Counted from the stretch's first letter, positions 49,309 to 61,021 are shown. The stretch: DNA of 64,000 nucleotides from Thermothielavioides terrestris NRRL 8126 (GCF_000226115.1 NC_016457.1:7626001-7690000); one strand, 5' to 3'. Numbers and translations are program-made. Notes: generated by a model not told the origin, from the letters alone.

Positions 49309-51808
49309 GGCTGGTTGCGTCGACCCCTTTACGGGCAACTGGGGGATGGAAACAAGTCAGCGAGTCGGCTGCAACAGATGGAAGAGCAGGATCAAGAGAC
49401 GAATGGAATACCACGCTGGCGCCTGATGGAAAGCTGGAAGTGGGCAGCCGGGCTTAGAGCAATACTGCAAGTGGTGATGACTTGGGGCGAGGTTGAAGCT
49501 GCGCAAACTAAGCGTTGCCACGGGAAATGTTTATCGTTTGTTGAGTGCTGGCAGCTGGCGTATATTGTTGTTGTTGTTTGTTGTTATCGTCGCAACGGGG
49601 CGCCAAAAGAGTGAAAGAACAAAACGAGATGACCTGGTCGGCTGTAATCTGTACGACCTGAGGTTTACGGTCCGCTCGGGTTTTGCCTCGGGATTGAACA
49701 GCTGGTATGCGACTGCTCGAGATATATCTTGTTGTCGTAGTCGTCAGAAGTAGTCTCCTTACTTGCTGCGCAGTAGATAGGCAAATAAACAGCAACAGCA
49801 GAGATGGATGGCGCGATCAAATCGCGACCTGTGGCACGCGTCTGTCTCTCCTCGAGAAAAAGTCGTGACGTGAAGTCGGAGGTGGAAGAGTTCTCTCTAT
49901 GTGGGGCCGATGCTGATTGGCTCAAGCTGGAGGGCTAGTTACGCTACCTACCTACCTAACTAGGCAGCGGCTTTCGGGCATCGGCAGGTAGAGGGCCCAG
50001 GGAAGGTGAAGCCATGTTCGAGCACCCGCGCCGAGTCTTCAGACGAACGGAACACGCTCAGATATCCATTGGATGAGCAAACAAACATCATCGAGGGCTC
50101 TCGCACTTCCTCCATCCAGACCGCGCACTTGCCTTACTACGACTACGTAAGTACACTCCTGTACCGCTCAGCCTTCGAAAATAAATACCGTGCACCTGAT
50201 ACTGTGTCAGTTACACAGCCCTGGGATCCGGGCATGCATTCCGCTTGGTGGGATTAATTTCGCGTGGTATCGTCGAGGATACTGCAAACCCGGTAACTAA
50301 GGGAGCGAGATGCATGCCACCCGACTGGAACCATGCCGACCCGCCGATCGATGGTGCCATGCGCCATGCGCCATGCCACGCAGAGCGGTGCGTCTTGTCC
50401 AGGTCGCTGAGGTTCGGGGCGATTCGAACATGGAGCATGTGTCGAAGCCCATCACAGGCTTGACCAAGTCCCAAAAATCGGCTCCGAGTGTCCTGTAACA
50501 ATCCGTCTCGCACCTCACCTCTATAATACACAGCAGACAGACCAGCTCAGAGCGGACGGGCTCATAGTTGTGGGACCACCGGGTCTGGCATCCTGCATGC
50601 AAAACAGAGAACGTCATCCCGCATCGCGGCGTCTCGAGTGTATGCAGGCTTCTGTGAGGCTTCTGTGATCTTCGGTTAGGACCGCAAGCGCTTCCCGGAA
50701 CACGCCTCGAACAACGCGCGCCTACTGTGTAGCGTTATGTGGTTAAGATTTGGGGGCTCTCTGTGGGGTTGAGTAGCGCAAGCGAGCCTCTGTCCCTGCA
50801 TTAGCGTTCTCCTGACGACCCCGCCGTTCTCGGTCGACAACGCCGCACCACCAAGAGCCACCCCTTCCCCCCCACGCTTCCGACCCATCGTCAGCTTTTA
50901 CCATGTTTCATGTTGCCCGCTGCTCCGGGTGACGCTCCCTTCTGAGCGATTGGTCGGCGCCGCCCTCAGTCGTCATCAGTCTATGCGTTGGCGACGAGAC
51001 CCATGGCTCGCATCACTCAGATCACCCGGGTTCGGGCGCGCCAGCACCATGGCATCGTCTTGGCACGGACCAGATCTCTGTTTCCGTCTGCTCCCAACCG
51101 CTTCGAGTTACCTCGGAGGCGGCTTGTGGTCCGCTCAACTCCACCAAAGGATCGTCCGGGATGGCGCCCTGCTGGCGTCAATGCGTTTCCGGCCTGCTGC
51201 TGCCCTCGCCCGACGCTGCCGACCCTATCACGCAACTCGCGCCTCGCAACGCTTGCCTCCCTCACGGACATCATCTTTGTCCACCAGCAATTCTGACCCC
51301 CCCCCGCGCTCCAGGATCTGTGCTCCCCTGGTCCACCTCGACTGGCGGTTGGTTAATCTTACTGAAACGCCATGAACATCCCGAACCCGGTCTGCTGCCC
51401 AGAGCCCAGTCAGGCACTGGTCATGACCATCTGCAGTGTCAGTCAGTGGGGATACAGACACGTCCTTTGCCGCCTGGTGGATGGATGTTAGACGGACGTA
51501 GTCGGCGCCCAACTGGGCGAATGGCCGGCCAGGGGGTCCGCCAAGGTGCCCATCCTCGAGAGATATAAGGCGCAGCTCGAGTCCGTCGCTGAACCGACCT
51601 CTTCTCTCACCAGGCGCCAGGCGACCTTCAAGCAAAGCCGTTCTTCTCGTTCATTCCTCCCTCTTTAGGTACATTCGCTTCATTGACTGAAGACCTGTTC
51701 TTCCTTCCTCTCCTTGGTTACTTGATCCATTCGTCCCGCTAGACGGTGCTGCTAAGCCTTCTACGACGCACAGCGTCTGTTCTCGTTCATCAACAAACCA
51801 GCTTCAAG
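49309..51808. other. Intergenic, divergent promoters of YTH and LPMO genes
   Basis: A 2.5-kb spacer without a supported gene. Open frames of 60-150 codons at 50.2-51.6 kb overlap on both strands and have no domain. The sequence acctacctacctaac at 49945 matches similar strings elsewhere in the window. Confidence 0.5.
51561..51570 (+). promoter_or_regulatory. TATA-like box of the LPMO gene
   Basis: AGATATAAGG lies about 245 bases before the LPMO ATG and is followed by CT-rich sequence typical of a fungal start region. A strongly inducible cellulase-type gene with a TATA box is expected; this one would give a leader of roughly 200 nt. Confidence 0.4.
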
Positions 51809-52915
51809 ATGCCTTCTTTCGCCTCCAAGACTCTCCTTTCCACCCTGGCGGGTGCCGCATCCGTGGCCGCCCACGGGCACGTGTCGAACATCGTCATCAA
51901 CGGGGTCTCGTACCAGGGTTACGATCCGACCTCCTTCCCTTACATGCAGAACCCGCCCATCGTGGTCGGCTGGACTGCCGCCGACACGGACAACGGCTTT
52001 GTTGCCCCGGATGCCTTCGCCAGTGGCGATATCATCTGCCACAAGAACGCCACCAACGCCAAGGGCCACGCCGTGGTCGCCGCGGGAGACAAGATCTTCA
52101 TCCAGTGGAACACATGGCCCGAGTCCCACCACGGCCCCGTCATCGACTACCTCGCGAGCTGCGGCAGCGCGTCCTGCGAGACCGTCGACAAGACCAAGCT
52201 CGAGTTCTTCAAGATCGACGAGGTCGGCCTGGTCGACGGCAGCTCGGCGCCCGGTGTGTGGGGCTCCGACCAGCTCATCGCCAACAACAACTCGTGGCTC
52301 GTCGAGATCCCGCCCACCATCGCGCCGGGCAACTACGTCCTGCGCCACGAGATCATCGCGCTGCACAGCGCCGAAAACGCCGACGGCGCCCAGAACTACC
52401 CGCAGTGCTTCAACCTGCAGATCACCGGCACCGGCACCGCCACCCCCTCCGGCGTCCCCGGCACCTCGCTCTACACCCCGACCGACCCGGGCATCCTCGT
52501 CAACATCTACAGCGCCCCGATCACCTACACCGTCCCGGGGCCGGCCCTCATCTCCGGCGCCGTCAGCATCGCCCAGTCCTCCTCCGCCATCACCGCCTCC
52601 GGCACCGCCCTGACCGGCTCTGCCACCGCACCCGCCGCCGCCGCTGCTACCACAACTTCCACCACCAACGCCGCGGCTGCTGCTACCTCTGCTGCTGCTG
52701 CTGCTGGTACTTCCACAACCACCACCAGCGCCGCGGCCGTGGTCCAGACCTCCTCCTCCTCCTCCTCCGCCCCGTCCTCTGCCGCCGCCGCCGCCACCAC
52801 CACCGCGGCTGCCAGCGCCCGCCCGACCGGCTGCTCCTCTGGCCGCTCCAGGAAGCAGCCGCGCCGCCACGCGCGGGATATGGTGGTTGCGCGAGGGGCT
52901 GAGGAGGCAAACTGA
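51809..52915 (+). CDS. AA9 lytic polysaccharide monooxygenase, secreted
   Basis: One exon of 368 residues. A signal peptide ([21 protein letters not shown]) is followed at once by His22, so the mature protein starts HGHVSN, with the N-terminal His that forms the copper histidine brace. The second brace His is in [12 protein letters not shown]. The conserved His/Gln/Tyr trio is in [20 protein letters not shown] (axial Tyr of NYPQC). The enzyme cleaves cellulose or hemicellulose oxidatively with H2O2 or O2. The catalytic domain ends near residue 245. A 120-residue Ala/Ser/Thr-rich linker follows, but no CBM1; instead the protein ends in a short basic tail ([15 protein letters not shown]). This starts at the inner ATG because it gives a correct signal peptide; an ATG at 51746 would put 21 residues in front. 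A large antisense open frame is a composition artefact. Confidence 0.93.
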   Translation: MPSFASKTLLSTLAGAASVAAHGHVSNIVINGVSYQGYDPTSFPYMQNPPIVVGWTAADTDNGFVAPDAFASGDIICHKNATNAKGHAVVAAGDKIFIQWNTWPESHHGPVIDYLASCGSASCETVDKTKLEFFKIDEVGLVDGSSAPGVWGSDQLIANNNSWLVEIPPTIAPGNYVLRHEIIALHSAENADGAQNYPQCFNLQITGTGTATPSGVPGTSLYTPTDPGILVNIYSAPITYTVPGPALISGAVSIAQSSSAITASGTALTGSATAPAAAAATTTSTTNAAAAATSAAAAAGTSTTTTSAAAVVQTSSSSSSAPSSAAAAATTTAAASARPTGCSSGRSRKQPRRHARDMVVARGAEEAN

Positions 52916-54832
52916 GTGGTTTGAATGGGTTGGTGGGCAGCGCTCTCTTCTTGCCTCGTCCAGACGAGTTTGACGAGTTTCGCTTCTTGTTTTCTGCTTG
53001 TCACGCCTGGTGCTGAGCTATCACCGTTGAGTGCTCACTGACTTCCTTCCTTGTGATGTTGGCAAGGATGTGAGGCTTGGGGGGACTTAGCGGGTGATGT
53101 TGGAGGAGCTTCGATTCGTTTCTGTACATATGTATATATGGCTTTGCTTGGCTTTTTCTTCATATGGCTTCGCTTTGGTTCGCTTCTGCTTGTGTAAATA
53201 TTTTCTTGATGCTGGGTGGAAACGGGGGAGGTGGTTGGTTGGTTGGGCTTCGAGCTGTTGCTCGCGGAGTACGGTAGATAAAACGGTTGAAATAAGAGCA
53301 CCTTCTGAAGCTGGAATTTGGGCTTGTCTCTAAAATATGTGTGCTTGTGTGAGAGACTTGTGTTCTTAATATCAGTTAAGGGGAAGTTAAGGGGCTCTTG
53401 TTGTGGTTAGTCGGTTACGCGGCAGACGGGCCGCTGCCTCCTGTTTCACTGCAGATGCTTATGCGAACTTACGGCACGATCTGGTTACACTGCCTGCCTG
53501 CGTATGTGCCTGCCTGCATATATCGCCGAGTGTCGATAATCTTCTTGGACACAAAAGCACGAATCTTGACGTCACATCGAAATTTCCTGTCATGGACACC
53601 GACCGAGCAAGCTTGCCAGCTTTCAAGCCCACCATCTGACACAAAATTCTGACATAACTACACTACTTCGTACAATATCTGTTGAAGATCGCCTAGATCA
53701 CGGCTGGCTGCGGCGTCCAGAAGTTTGGGAGTGACCGCCTCGGCAGGCAGCGCCCGGAGCGATGGGGTCGTCGCGGCCGCGGGGACGGAGGCGCCGGCTG
53801 GCGATGGGGGTCGGCTGAGGACGGTGTAGGTTGTTGCCACCAATGCGGCGAACGTCTAGGGGCTTTATTAGCGCCCAGTCCATTCGCCCATTGCGGCGAG
53901 ACCTCCTTGCGAAACCAGAGGCGGCGTATATTGTGCCAAACCTCTGGTTCCCGTTGGCAAAGAAAGCGATGATGTTGGCAAGGATGGCGGCGGCGGCGGC
54001 GGCGGCGTCGGAGACGCCTTGGACGCAGAGACAGTGGCGGAGGGTCCAAGTTCCATGCTGCTTGTTCTGTCTCGTTTCGCTGGCGTTGTTTGTGTGTTTG
54101 CTGGCTTATTTTAGGTTTAGGAAAGAGGTCTGTCTCGAGAGGGATCTGAAATTGAGAAAGGCCAGACAGGGCTGGGAGAAGCAAGGCATTGGGGAATAAA
54201 TAGAGTCCTAGGCCTGGACAACTTCATGCATTCCTCTATCGGTGGTCTGTGGGCGTGATGTCATAGCACTGTATGCAGCCTTTGGTGGTTCGTTCCGACG
54301 ATGCATGCGTTAAGCATGTGAATGCCCCCTGTGCTTCTGTCTTGTGCAGTGTGCTTGATGCAAAGTCACGTTGCTGCCCCCGTTTTGTTATCTCTCTCTA
54401 ACTCCACCGCCATGCAGCAGACAGGCTGTACCAGTCGGCCGAAGCAGGGCCGTTGGCAAGAAGATTCAGCTGCTCAACTACTTCTAAGTTAGTTGAGCTG
54501 AGAGTCTACCCACACTACAGCCTTTTCTCGACTGGATAATGTCCTTAGTCTTCGCACATCAAAAGGGTTCTGGTCCCCAAGATAATTCACTTCTCAATGC
54601 CCCCGTCTCGACATCCTTCCCTCTTTCATCGCTATTGACCCTCTATACTTTTCCGCTTTCTTTAACAACGTTTGCCGTGAGCATTGTATAAAGAGTCTCG
54701 CGTACCTTTTCTGGTGTTCTTGGTGGATATGAGGCGCGTGAACTAACCCTTGAACACTGGTTACTGCTCATCACTTGGAGATCCAGTCCTATAACCGGAA
54801 TGTATCTCGAAGTCGATTGATGGTGCAATCTC
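52916..54832. other. Intergenic between LPMO and F-box genes
   Basis: Convergent 3' regions with about 1.9 kb between them. A minus-strand stretch at 53690-54060 reads IIAFFANGNQRFGTIYAASG and then MDWALIKPLDVRRIGGNNL, which recalls part of a fungal trypsin-like protein family, but there is no complete gene. A (GGC)8-type run at about 53984-54008 lies in it. The rest shows nothing recognisable. Confidence 0.4.
53690..54060 (-). pseudogene. Possible remnant of a fungal protein gene
   Basis: On the minus strand one frame reads AAAAILANIIAFFANGNQRF, GTIYAASGFARRSR, MDWALIKPLDVRRIGGNNL. The DWALI phrase resembles a block I associate with fungal hypothetical proteins of a protease-like kind, from memory only. 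No start, catalytic residues or full domain are present, so at most it is a fragment. Confidence 0.2.
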
Positions 54833-56359
54833 TCAATTTTGATTATCATTATCAGTCTCTAACTCTCCCCCTTCGCTTTCCTCCTCGCCCCTGTTCTTCC
54901 TCGCCGCCCACCCCGTCTTAAACACCTGGAACCGCGGCAGCGCCTTCAAAGCAGCGTACCGCGGTTCGTCCCAGAAGACAAAGCCCACGCGGAACCAAAC
55001 CTCCTCCAATAACATGCCGTCAACCTCGGTGGAAGGCTCGAACAGCATGGTATCCTCCACAAACCCGCCCTCGAACGCGTCCGCCCACGCGCACGACACC
55101 CCCTCGGCGCCGCGGTCCCCTTCAAAACGGAGATGCGCCGAGAACGGCAGCGAGCCGGGCGGGAAGCTGTCCATCCGCGCCTGGACGTGGTCGCGGCCCA
55201 GGAGGCTCCAGTTCTCCCCGCCGCCCTGCGTCTCGTTGCCGCCGTCACCGCCGCCGCCGTTGCCGTCGTCGTCATTGTCCCCGGGCTCGTCCACCAGCCG
55301 CGCCGTCTTGCGCACCACCACATCCTCCCACCACCGCGGCAGCGCCGCGCGGAACCCCTTCAGCACGTGCACGTAGGCGCCGAGGTTGCGCGCGCGCCCG
55401 GACCGCAGCCAGTCGCGCAGCTGCTGGCGGTGGGAGCGGGGGAAGCGGAGCAGCCCGCGGCGCAGCTCGCGGCGCAGCGCCCGGTCGCGGCGCGGATCGG
55501 GGTGGAGGTGCTGGCCGCGGCTGCGGCCGCTGCCGCACAGCGCCGCGGTCCACATCCGGTTCAGCCGCAGCATGAAGAAGCCGACGCTGGCGAGCTGCTG
55601 GTGCTCCCAGGGCCAGAAGAAGCCGAGGAGCGCGAGGCGGAGGGAGACCAGGTTCGGCCCCGTCGTGCTGGTGGCGTCGGGCCCGGCCCGGTGGGAGGCG
55701 GTCGTCGGCGCGCCGTTGACGTCGTAGAGGATCTGCAGGCGGTAGAAGGCGCGCAGGATCCGGTGGCGCTCGGTGTGCTGGGCGGGCGGGGCGAGGAGGA
55801 GGCGCCGGGTGGTGGCGGGGTCGGGGAGCGGTTGCTGCTGTTGCTGGGTGGCGGCGTCGAGTTCGCCGTGGAAGACCGCCGACGCGTGGCGGACGTACAC
55901 GTCGGTGAGGTCCGCCATGACGCGGTGCCAGTGCAGCAGGTGGAGGACGACGCCGAGGGGCACTTGGCGCGGGCGCGGAAGTCCGTTGCCCCGCAGGTAG
56001 GCGTCGTAGAGGGCGAGTGCGGCGCGGCCGTCCTCGTGATAGCGCGGCGACGAGGCGTCGAGCCGGTCGAACTCGTACAGGGCGAGGGCGTCCGGGAGCA
56101 CGGGGCCAAGCTGCCGGCGGAGGAAGCCGTATATTAGGGAGGCTTTGTCTTCCTCGAAAATGGCGTGGATGCGCCGGCAGGTGCTGCCCAGGGCTCGTAA
56201 GTCGGAGAGGGAGTCGACCGAGCCGAGGATGTGGAGGAGCATCTCCGTGGGCAGGGTTTGCAGCGACGACGACCTCGACGAGGGAGGCTTGGGCGGTTGG
56301 GGCGGCGGAGGCGTCGGCGACATCGCCAGGGACGCAAAGGAAGTAGCCATTTGTCGCAT
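54833..56359 (-). CDS. F-box protein
   Basis: A single exon of 508 residues. An F-box-like segment is at about residues 33-80 (LQTLPTEMLLHILGSVDSL, LRALGSTCRRIHAIFEEDK). F-box proteins link Skp1-cullin1 ubiquitin ligases to a substrate; the rest decides the target. The remainder is helical and Arg/Leu-rich with no LRR, WD40 or kelch repeat, as in many Sordariomycete F-box proteins of unknown target. A Gln run (about 190-197) and an Asp/Gly-rich insert are low complexity. ATGs at 56359 and 56350 are both possible starts; the frame upstream has no ATG. A tandem 54-bp duplication lies 150 bases upstream. Confidence 0.82.
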   Translation of the reverse strand: MRQMATSFASLAMSPTPPPPQPPKPPSSRSSSLQTLPTEMLLHILGSVDSLSDLRALGSTCRRIHAIFEEDKASLIYGFLRRQLGPVLPDALALYEFDRLDASSPRYHEDGRAALALYDAYLRGNGLPRPRQVPLGVVLHLLHWHRVMADLTDVYVRHASAVFHGELDAATQQQQQPLPDPATTRRLLLAPPAQHTERHRILRAFYRLQILYDVNGAPTTASHRAGPDATSTTGPNLVSLRLALLGFFWPWEHQQLASVGFFMLRLNRMWTAALCGSGRSRGQHLHPDPRRDRALRRELRRGLLRFPRSHRQQLRDWLRSGRARNLGAYVHVLKGFRAALPRWWEDVVVRKTARLVDEPGDNDDDGNGGGGDGGNETQGGGENWSLLGRDHVQARMDSFPPGSLPFSAHLRFEGDRGAEGVSCAWADAFEGGFVEDTMLFEPSTEVDGMLLEEVWFRVGFVFWDEPRYAALKALPRFQVFKTGWAARKNRGEEESEGGELETDNDNQN

Positions 56360-57139
56360 CTTGATGTTTTGTTGTCTTGGATTTGTGCGCGAAAGCGGAA
56401 GGTAATCTTTCAAGAACGGCTTGCTTGGTCTTTTTCAAGCGAAGTTGCGCAGTTGGAGCATGGAAAAGTTGGGAGGAGCGGGCACAGCACTGGCTTATAT
56501 CCTTCTTGCTGCTGGTCATATGCACTCCTCGGTCTGCAACTCATCTGCAGTTCTCATTTTTGTCGCTGGCCACATGCACCCCTCGGTCTGCGACTCGTCT
56601 GCAGTTCTCAGCTTTGTCGTAAGGGAGCGGGAGATCCCGCACTGTGACGTGGGCAGGTAGCGGTGCAAAGCAGTGCAGTGCATGTGAGAGTGCACATGCT
56701 ATTAAGCGTTCGTACCTCAGGTAGATAGACATGCTGCTCTTGTGGGGTTCTGTCTCCGACACCGACATGCGGCCGACAGGACATAACATCATCACCGTAA
56801 CTGGCATTTTGCCCAGACCCCAATTGGTGGGCTGATCCCAGAACCACATAAGTCAAGTTACAGGACACTGGAAATGGAAACTCAGGTCTTTTTCTGCAAA
56901 GTATTTGGTGTGTGATGTTCTGTTACTGTTTCTTGAAACAGAGCTCAGTCCTGTTGACTTTTGTCCCATGAGTAATCAGGGGTCAGGGGCTCCATCAAAT
57001 GTCCGTTTACAAGTTGCTGAGGTGCCAACTTGACCTCATAGTTAACGTTATTTTAAGGTTAACTACCTAGGTACCCCTGCCAAGCGGCCCACAGCGGCAC
57101 GTTCCGGGGAAGGGTGGAGCCTAGGCCTGTCTTGCATTG
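56360..57139. other. Upstream region of the F-box gene
   Basis: It holds the 54-bp tandem duplication at 56511-56618. The rest is AT-richer than its surroundings and shows no gene. Confidence 0.45.
56511..56618. repeat. Two tandem copies of a 54-bp unit
   Basis: Units 56511-56564 and 56565-56618 share gctgg, catgcac, ctcggtctgc and tctgcagttctca. Most differences are transitions, the first copy carrying T or A where the second has C or G. Confidence 0.85.
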
Positions 57140-57625
57140 CATTTGACCGACTTCTTTAAAATGACAACTCCTTTTTTTTTAGAATGACAACCCCGAGGAG
57201 TGGCCCGTGCGTCCACCACCAAAAATCTTGCACCGTGCATCACTACACGGCCTTCCGTATGGCCTAGCTAAGACGTTGCAAAGCTCGATGTAGCCTCTTA
57301 TCGATAAGGCAGCACCACGTGACTTGCAGCCTACACTATATAGGTAGGCGGTCAAGATAGGCAGTATTCCAGGCTTATATAGGTAGGTTCTGTGCTGTGC
57401 AAGGCTGATTCTACTGCATCTTTAAGCTTTTTAGCCAGCTCCGCGTTTTCCACCAAATCTGCATTCTCCCGGCTCTTCAACAGCGTCAGGAACATCGTCG
57501 ATTTGCAGCGATTCTTGTGGCGATTGACATGCGGTGCAACACTTGGTGGGAGACGCACAGGCCGCCCCTCGGGGTTGTCATTCTAAAAAAAAAGGGATTG
57601 TCATTTTAAAGAAGTCGCATTTGAC
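57140..57625. mobile_element. 470-bp MITE with 8-bp target-site duplication
   Basis: The element (57148-57617) begins CGACTTCTTTAAAATGACAA and ends in the complement of that sequence. The inverted repeats continue through TTTTTTTAGAATGACAACC and, less perfectly, for about 90 bp in all. The direct repeat CATTTGAC flanks it (57140-57147 and 57618-57625). An 8-bp duplication with long inverted repeats suggests the hAT superfamily. Both ends still match well, so insertion seems fairly recent. The interior contains an open frame of 68 codons on the minus strand (57558-57352), too short for a transposase. Confidence 0.88.
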
Positions 57626-58149
57626 GGTGCTAGCCAGGTACCTATTGTGGGCTCTGCGTCTAAGTTTCGCGTCTTGCATCTCAAAAGCTTCGAGACCGCG
57701 CAACAACTTGCTCAAATTTGCCAGAAAAAGCTGGGTTGTGCACATGCATGGGTAGTTGTGTGTCAACACAATGCAGCGAAAATCCCAGCAGTGGCCCATT
57801 CTTGCATGCCGACCTCTGCATAGCACCTGGGGTCTGGCTCGGCGGCTCGGCGGGGATGTCATCACGCAGTTGCCCGCCGACTGGCTTTGTTTTGACAGCT
57901 CATGCGTAATCGTAACGCAGGGCGACAGTCGAGGGCGTGCCGAAGGGTGCAGTTTTGGTGCCTTTAAATTCTCTGCCCTGCCCGTCCTTCCAGCTTCTTC
58001 TCGCTACCTTCTACCTCTTTCAAACTAGCACATTCTGCACCCCTTTGAGTGTGCCGAACACCAGCATACCGCACGCCAGCAAGGAACAACAACCCCTTCC
58101 ATATACGTTCCTCTCACTCAATTGTCAGCTACCGGTCCTCGCAACCAAA
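57626..58149. other. Promoter and leader of DUF2456 gene
   Basis: About 520 bases between the MITE and the next gene; the last 150 bases are CT-rich with CAACCAAA just before the ATG. The MITE therefore sits roughly 530 bases upstream of this start. Confidence 0.5.
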
Positions 58150-59212
58150 ATGGTGTCGTGGCTCCCCTTCAATCGCCCGAACGCGTCCTCGCCCACCCTG
58201 TGTCAGCTGGAAGCCGGCTCATCGCCGGTCGACCTTGCCCAGCCGGTTCCTGGCCGGCTCCGCCCCATCCGAGACGAGGTTGATTGTGAACCGCTCGAGC
58301 TTGGCCCGCCGGCATTCCCCGTCCCGTCCGCCATGGAGGCAGCGGAAAGACCTCAAGGCTCCAACGAGCAGGTGCTGCGCCCGACGCTGTGGTTGACGGC
58401 CCGCCAGATCTTCTACCTGGTGGTCATCCAAGGATTCGGCGCCCTGCTCATCGCAGGCGGCCTCAACTTCGCCATCGGTTACTGTACGTCCTCCTCCTTT
58501 CTCCAACTCCTCCCCCACCACCCCTCTCTCTCTCCGCCCCCCATCCCATCCCAAACACCAACTCCTTGCTCACTGTCCCGCCCCACTAACCAACAACCCA
58601 GTCCTCTACTCCAGCCCGCGCCCTCCCCCGGGCCCCCCCCCGGCCGGCTCCCCGCCACCGTTCCTCTTCCGCCCGCCGGTCTCGCTCCTCATCGACGCGG
58701 CCTTCACAACCATCATCGAGACCGCGCTGACCTGGTTCAGCGCCTTCTTCATCGTCACGCGCGACCTCACGCGCGGGCGCATCGCGCCCTTCGACCTGTC
58801 CGTCTGGCTGCCGGTCATCCGGCGCGGCAACCGCGCCTGCGCCGCCTCGCGCCCCTTCTGGCGCTGGTTCTTCTTCCTCGACCACTACACGGCGGAGCGC
58901 GGCAGCGTGCTGTGCGCCTGCTTCGGCGGCCGCCGCTCCGGCTTCGGCCGCGGCGCCGCCTTCGTGCTGGCCGGCCTCGGCCGCTCGCTGCTCGTGGCCG
59001 CGCTCGCGTTCGCCCTCATGGTCGGCCCCACCGTCGGCGTCCTGGCCGCCGTCGGCAGGCCGTTTGCGGGCGACTTCGTCTTCCTCGGTCGGTGGGACGG
59101 CGCCGTCTTCAAGGCTGTGTTCGGCGGAGTCTTGGGCTTGCTGGTCTCGCCGACTCTGGCGCTCATGTGGATGGCTCGCGCGGCTTGGATTGTGCGCAAT
59201 TGGGGCGCCTGA
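58150..59212 (+). CDS. Fungal membrane protein, DUF2456-like
   Basis: Two exons, 58150-58483 and 58602-59212, give 314 residues. The intron has a GTACGT donor, CACTAAC branch and CCCAG acceptor. After a 90-residue cytosolic-looking leader come about four hydrophobic helices: IFYLVVIQGFGALLIAGGL with NFAIGY, SLLIDAAFTTIIETALTWFS, RSLLVAALAFALMVGPTVGV and GVLGLLVSPTLALMWMARAA. Between them lie loops with DLTRGRIAPFDLSVWLP and FWRWFFFLDHYTAERGS. The layout fits the fungal DUF2456 family, whose function is unknown to me. It is convergent with GPI18, the two stop codons 222 bp apart. Confidence 0.8.
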
Positions 59213-59434
59213 AGGGAGGGAAACTCGATCGGTCTGCCCTAGGTTTAGGTGGTGGTTGATTGAACCCAACTTGTTCAAATGGGAGGAGAAAACGGGAATT
59301 GTACGTTGTACATATAGTGTTAGTTTTGGGTTGAGCCACCCAAATGCTGGTATGTCCAAATCGGCTGAGTGTTGGGAGTAGTTGTAAATGATGAATGTAC
59401 AAAGGAATACGTACATACATGTGAAACCTTGTCG

Positions 59435-61021
59435 CTACGCTGGCGGTAGAAAGGAAGTAAACAGCGCCCCCTGGATCGAGGCGTATATCACCATAAACAT
59501 AACGATGCGGCTGCCCGTCTTCTCCCCTCGGATGAGGCACCCTGCGACCCACCAGTACCACAATGGATAGCCCGAAGATATTCTCGTAATGATCTGGACA
59601 TGGTACGAGGTCACGGCAAGGACCGCCAGCAGCACCTGGGCGGCGGCGGCAGACTGGAGAAGGGACAACAATCGCGCCGACTCGGCGGGTTTGCCGGGGA
59701 CGAGGACTCTCCGGTCAGTCAGGTGCTCCACTCCCGACCTGGTCAGGATCAGCAGCATCGGCGTGGCGAGCAGGAAGAGAGGGAGGTTCGACAAAGTCCA
59801 GTAGCGGAGAAAGCCGGTGTGCCTAGCTCGTGATGTCAGCCGCCACAGCGAGCGCGCGCGGAACGTTTCGGGGACGAGGGCTATACCAATAGTGTTGTTG
59901 CACAAAGGTGTAAATGCTTGGCAGGTATCCTTGGCACCACGGCCTCGGCTGAGCGCCGGATGTGCCGGAACAGAAGCGCAGGTAGGCCACAGCCTGCGGA
60001 CCGGCCGAGCCCGCCGCCACGCAGACCCCACCAATGCCAAGAGCCAGCAGCCGACGCAGCGTGTCGGTGGGCCGGCGAGGGAGCCTCGGCAGGTTTCGCA
60101 GAACCTCCCAGGCGAAGGGGATGCCGTTTAGGATGCCATTGCTACGGAAGGCCGTGGCGAGACCAAAAACGGCCCCGGCCGCGACGGTGTACAGATCGCG
60201 ACACGCCGGACGCTGTTCCGCCCTGCAGCTCAGGGCGAACAGGAGGTATCCGGAGAAGGACAGCAGGGCAAACGAGCTCTCGGCGTTGGGAGCGCACAGG
60301 AAGAGGCCGGCGGGGGAAATGACGTGCAGGAGGGCGGCAATCAGGGATAGAGTCTGGTCACGCCACACCACCTGGCCCAGGCGGTAGAGAACAAAAGCCG
60401 AAAGCAGGTGTGCCGTGTTGGAGAGGACGATGCCGGCCAGTGCCTCAGGTAAGGTCCCTTCTTCGGCACCGGCGGACGACGAAGCTACGAGACCAAGCTG
60501 TTCAAGGCCTGGTGCCAATGAGCCGGGCAGAGTCAGCGGCAATAAACCCCGGATGGAGACAGATAGTAAGAGGAAGCAACAGACGGGGCCGAGGGGTCCA
60601 GCTGATCACAAATCAAGGCTGACCAGACCACCACCTTGGGATCCACACCGCTCGCGTGCTCACCTCGAAGAAGACCCCTCACGGCCAGCGGCAGTCCCGC
60701 GCCAAACGCCCAGTCCTGTTCAAACCGGTAGCCGCGGCGAGCGATACTGACGAAGTAGATGGCGTCCCAGCTAGCGAAGCGGGCGACCAACCGGCGCCCG
60801 AAATCCGTTACGGGGGTGGCCAGATGCGCGCCGCCGTCATCTCCGCTGCCGGCTGCCCCGGGCCCCTGCACCACCACCAGCCCTGCCGATGTGTCGTAGG
60901 CATCGCCCACGAGGGTGCTGCCGAGGGCAATGGCGAAGAGGAAGAGCTTCCATGCGGCGAAGGAGGCGAGCAGCGTGCCGTAAGGGCGGGCCTGGGCCTG
61001 GGCGCGGTGCGGGGAGGACAT
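59435..61021 (-). CDS. gpi18: GPI mannosyltransferase 2 (GPI18/PIG-V)
   Basis: Three exons, 61021-60664, 60508-59887 and 59822-59435, give about 455 residues. The enzyme adds the second mannose to the GPI precursor in the ER membrane. The family signature is WDAIYFVSIARRGYRFEQDW plus AFGAGLP near residues 85-110. Many hydrophobic helices follow (EALAGIVLSNTAHLLSAFVL, SPAGLFLCAPNAESSFALLS, VFGLATAFRSNGILN), then YLPSIYTFVQQHYW joined by intron 2 to HTGFLRYWTLSNLPLFLLAT, and it ends in GYPLWYWWVAGCLI. The RSNG and QQHYW-GFLRYW blocks are typical of PIG-V. The 5' exon junction (donor GTGAGC, acceptor CACCAG) restores a continuous frame. Neighbour genes do not suggest an operon or cluster. Confidence 0.92.

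Noticed and set aside
51761..52870. 369-codon minus-strand frame
   Set aside because: It is antisense to the AA9 LPMO and is made of Gly/Arg repeats from the Ala/Ser/Thr linker.
55133..56137. 334-codon plus-strand frame
   Set aside because: It is antisense to the F-box gene in very GC-rich sequence.
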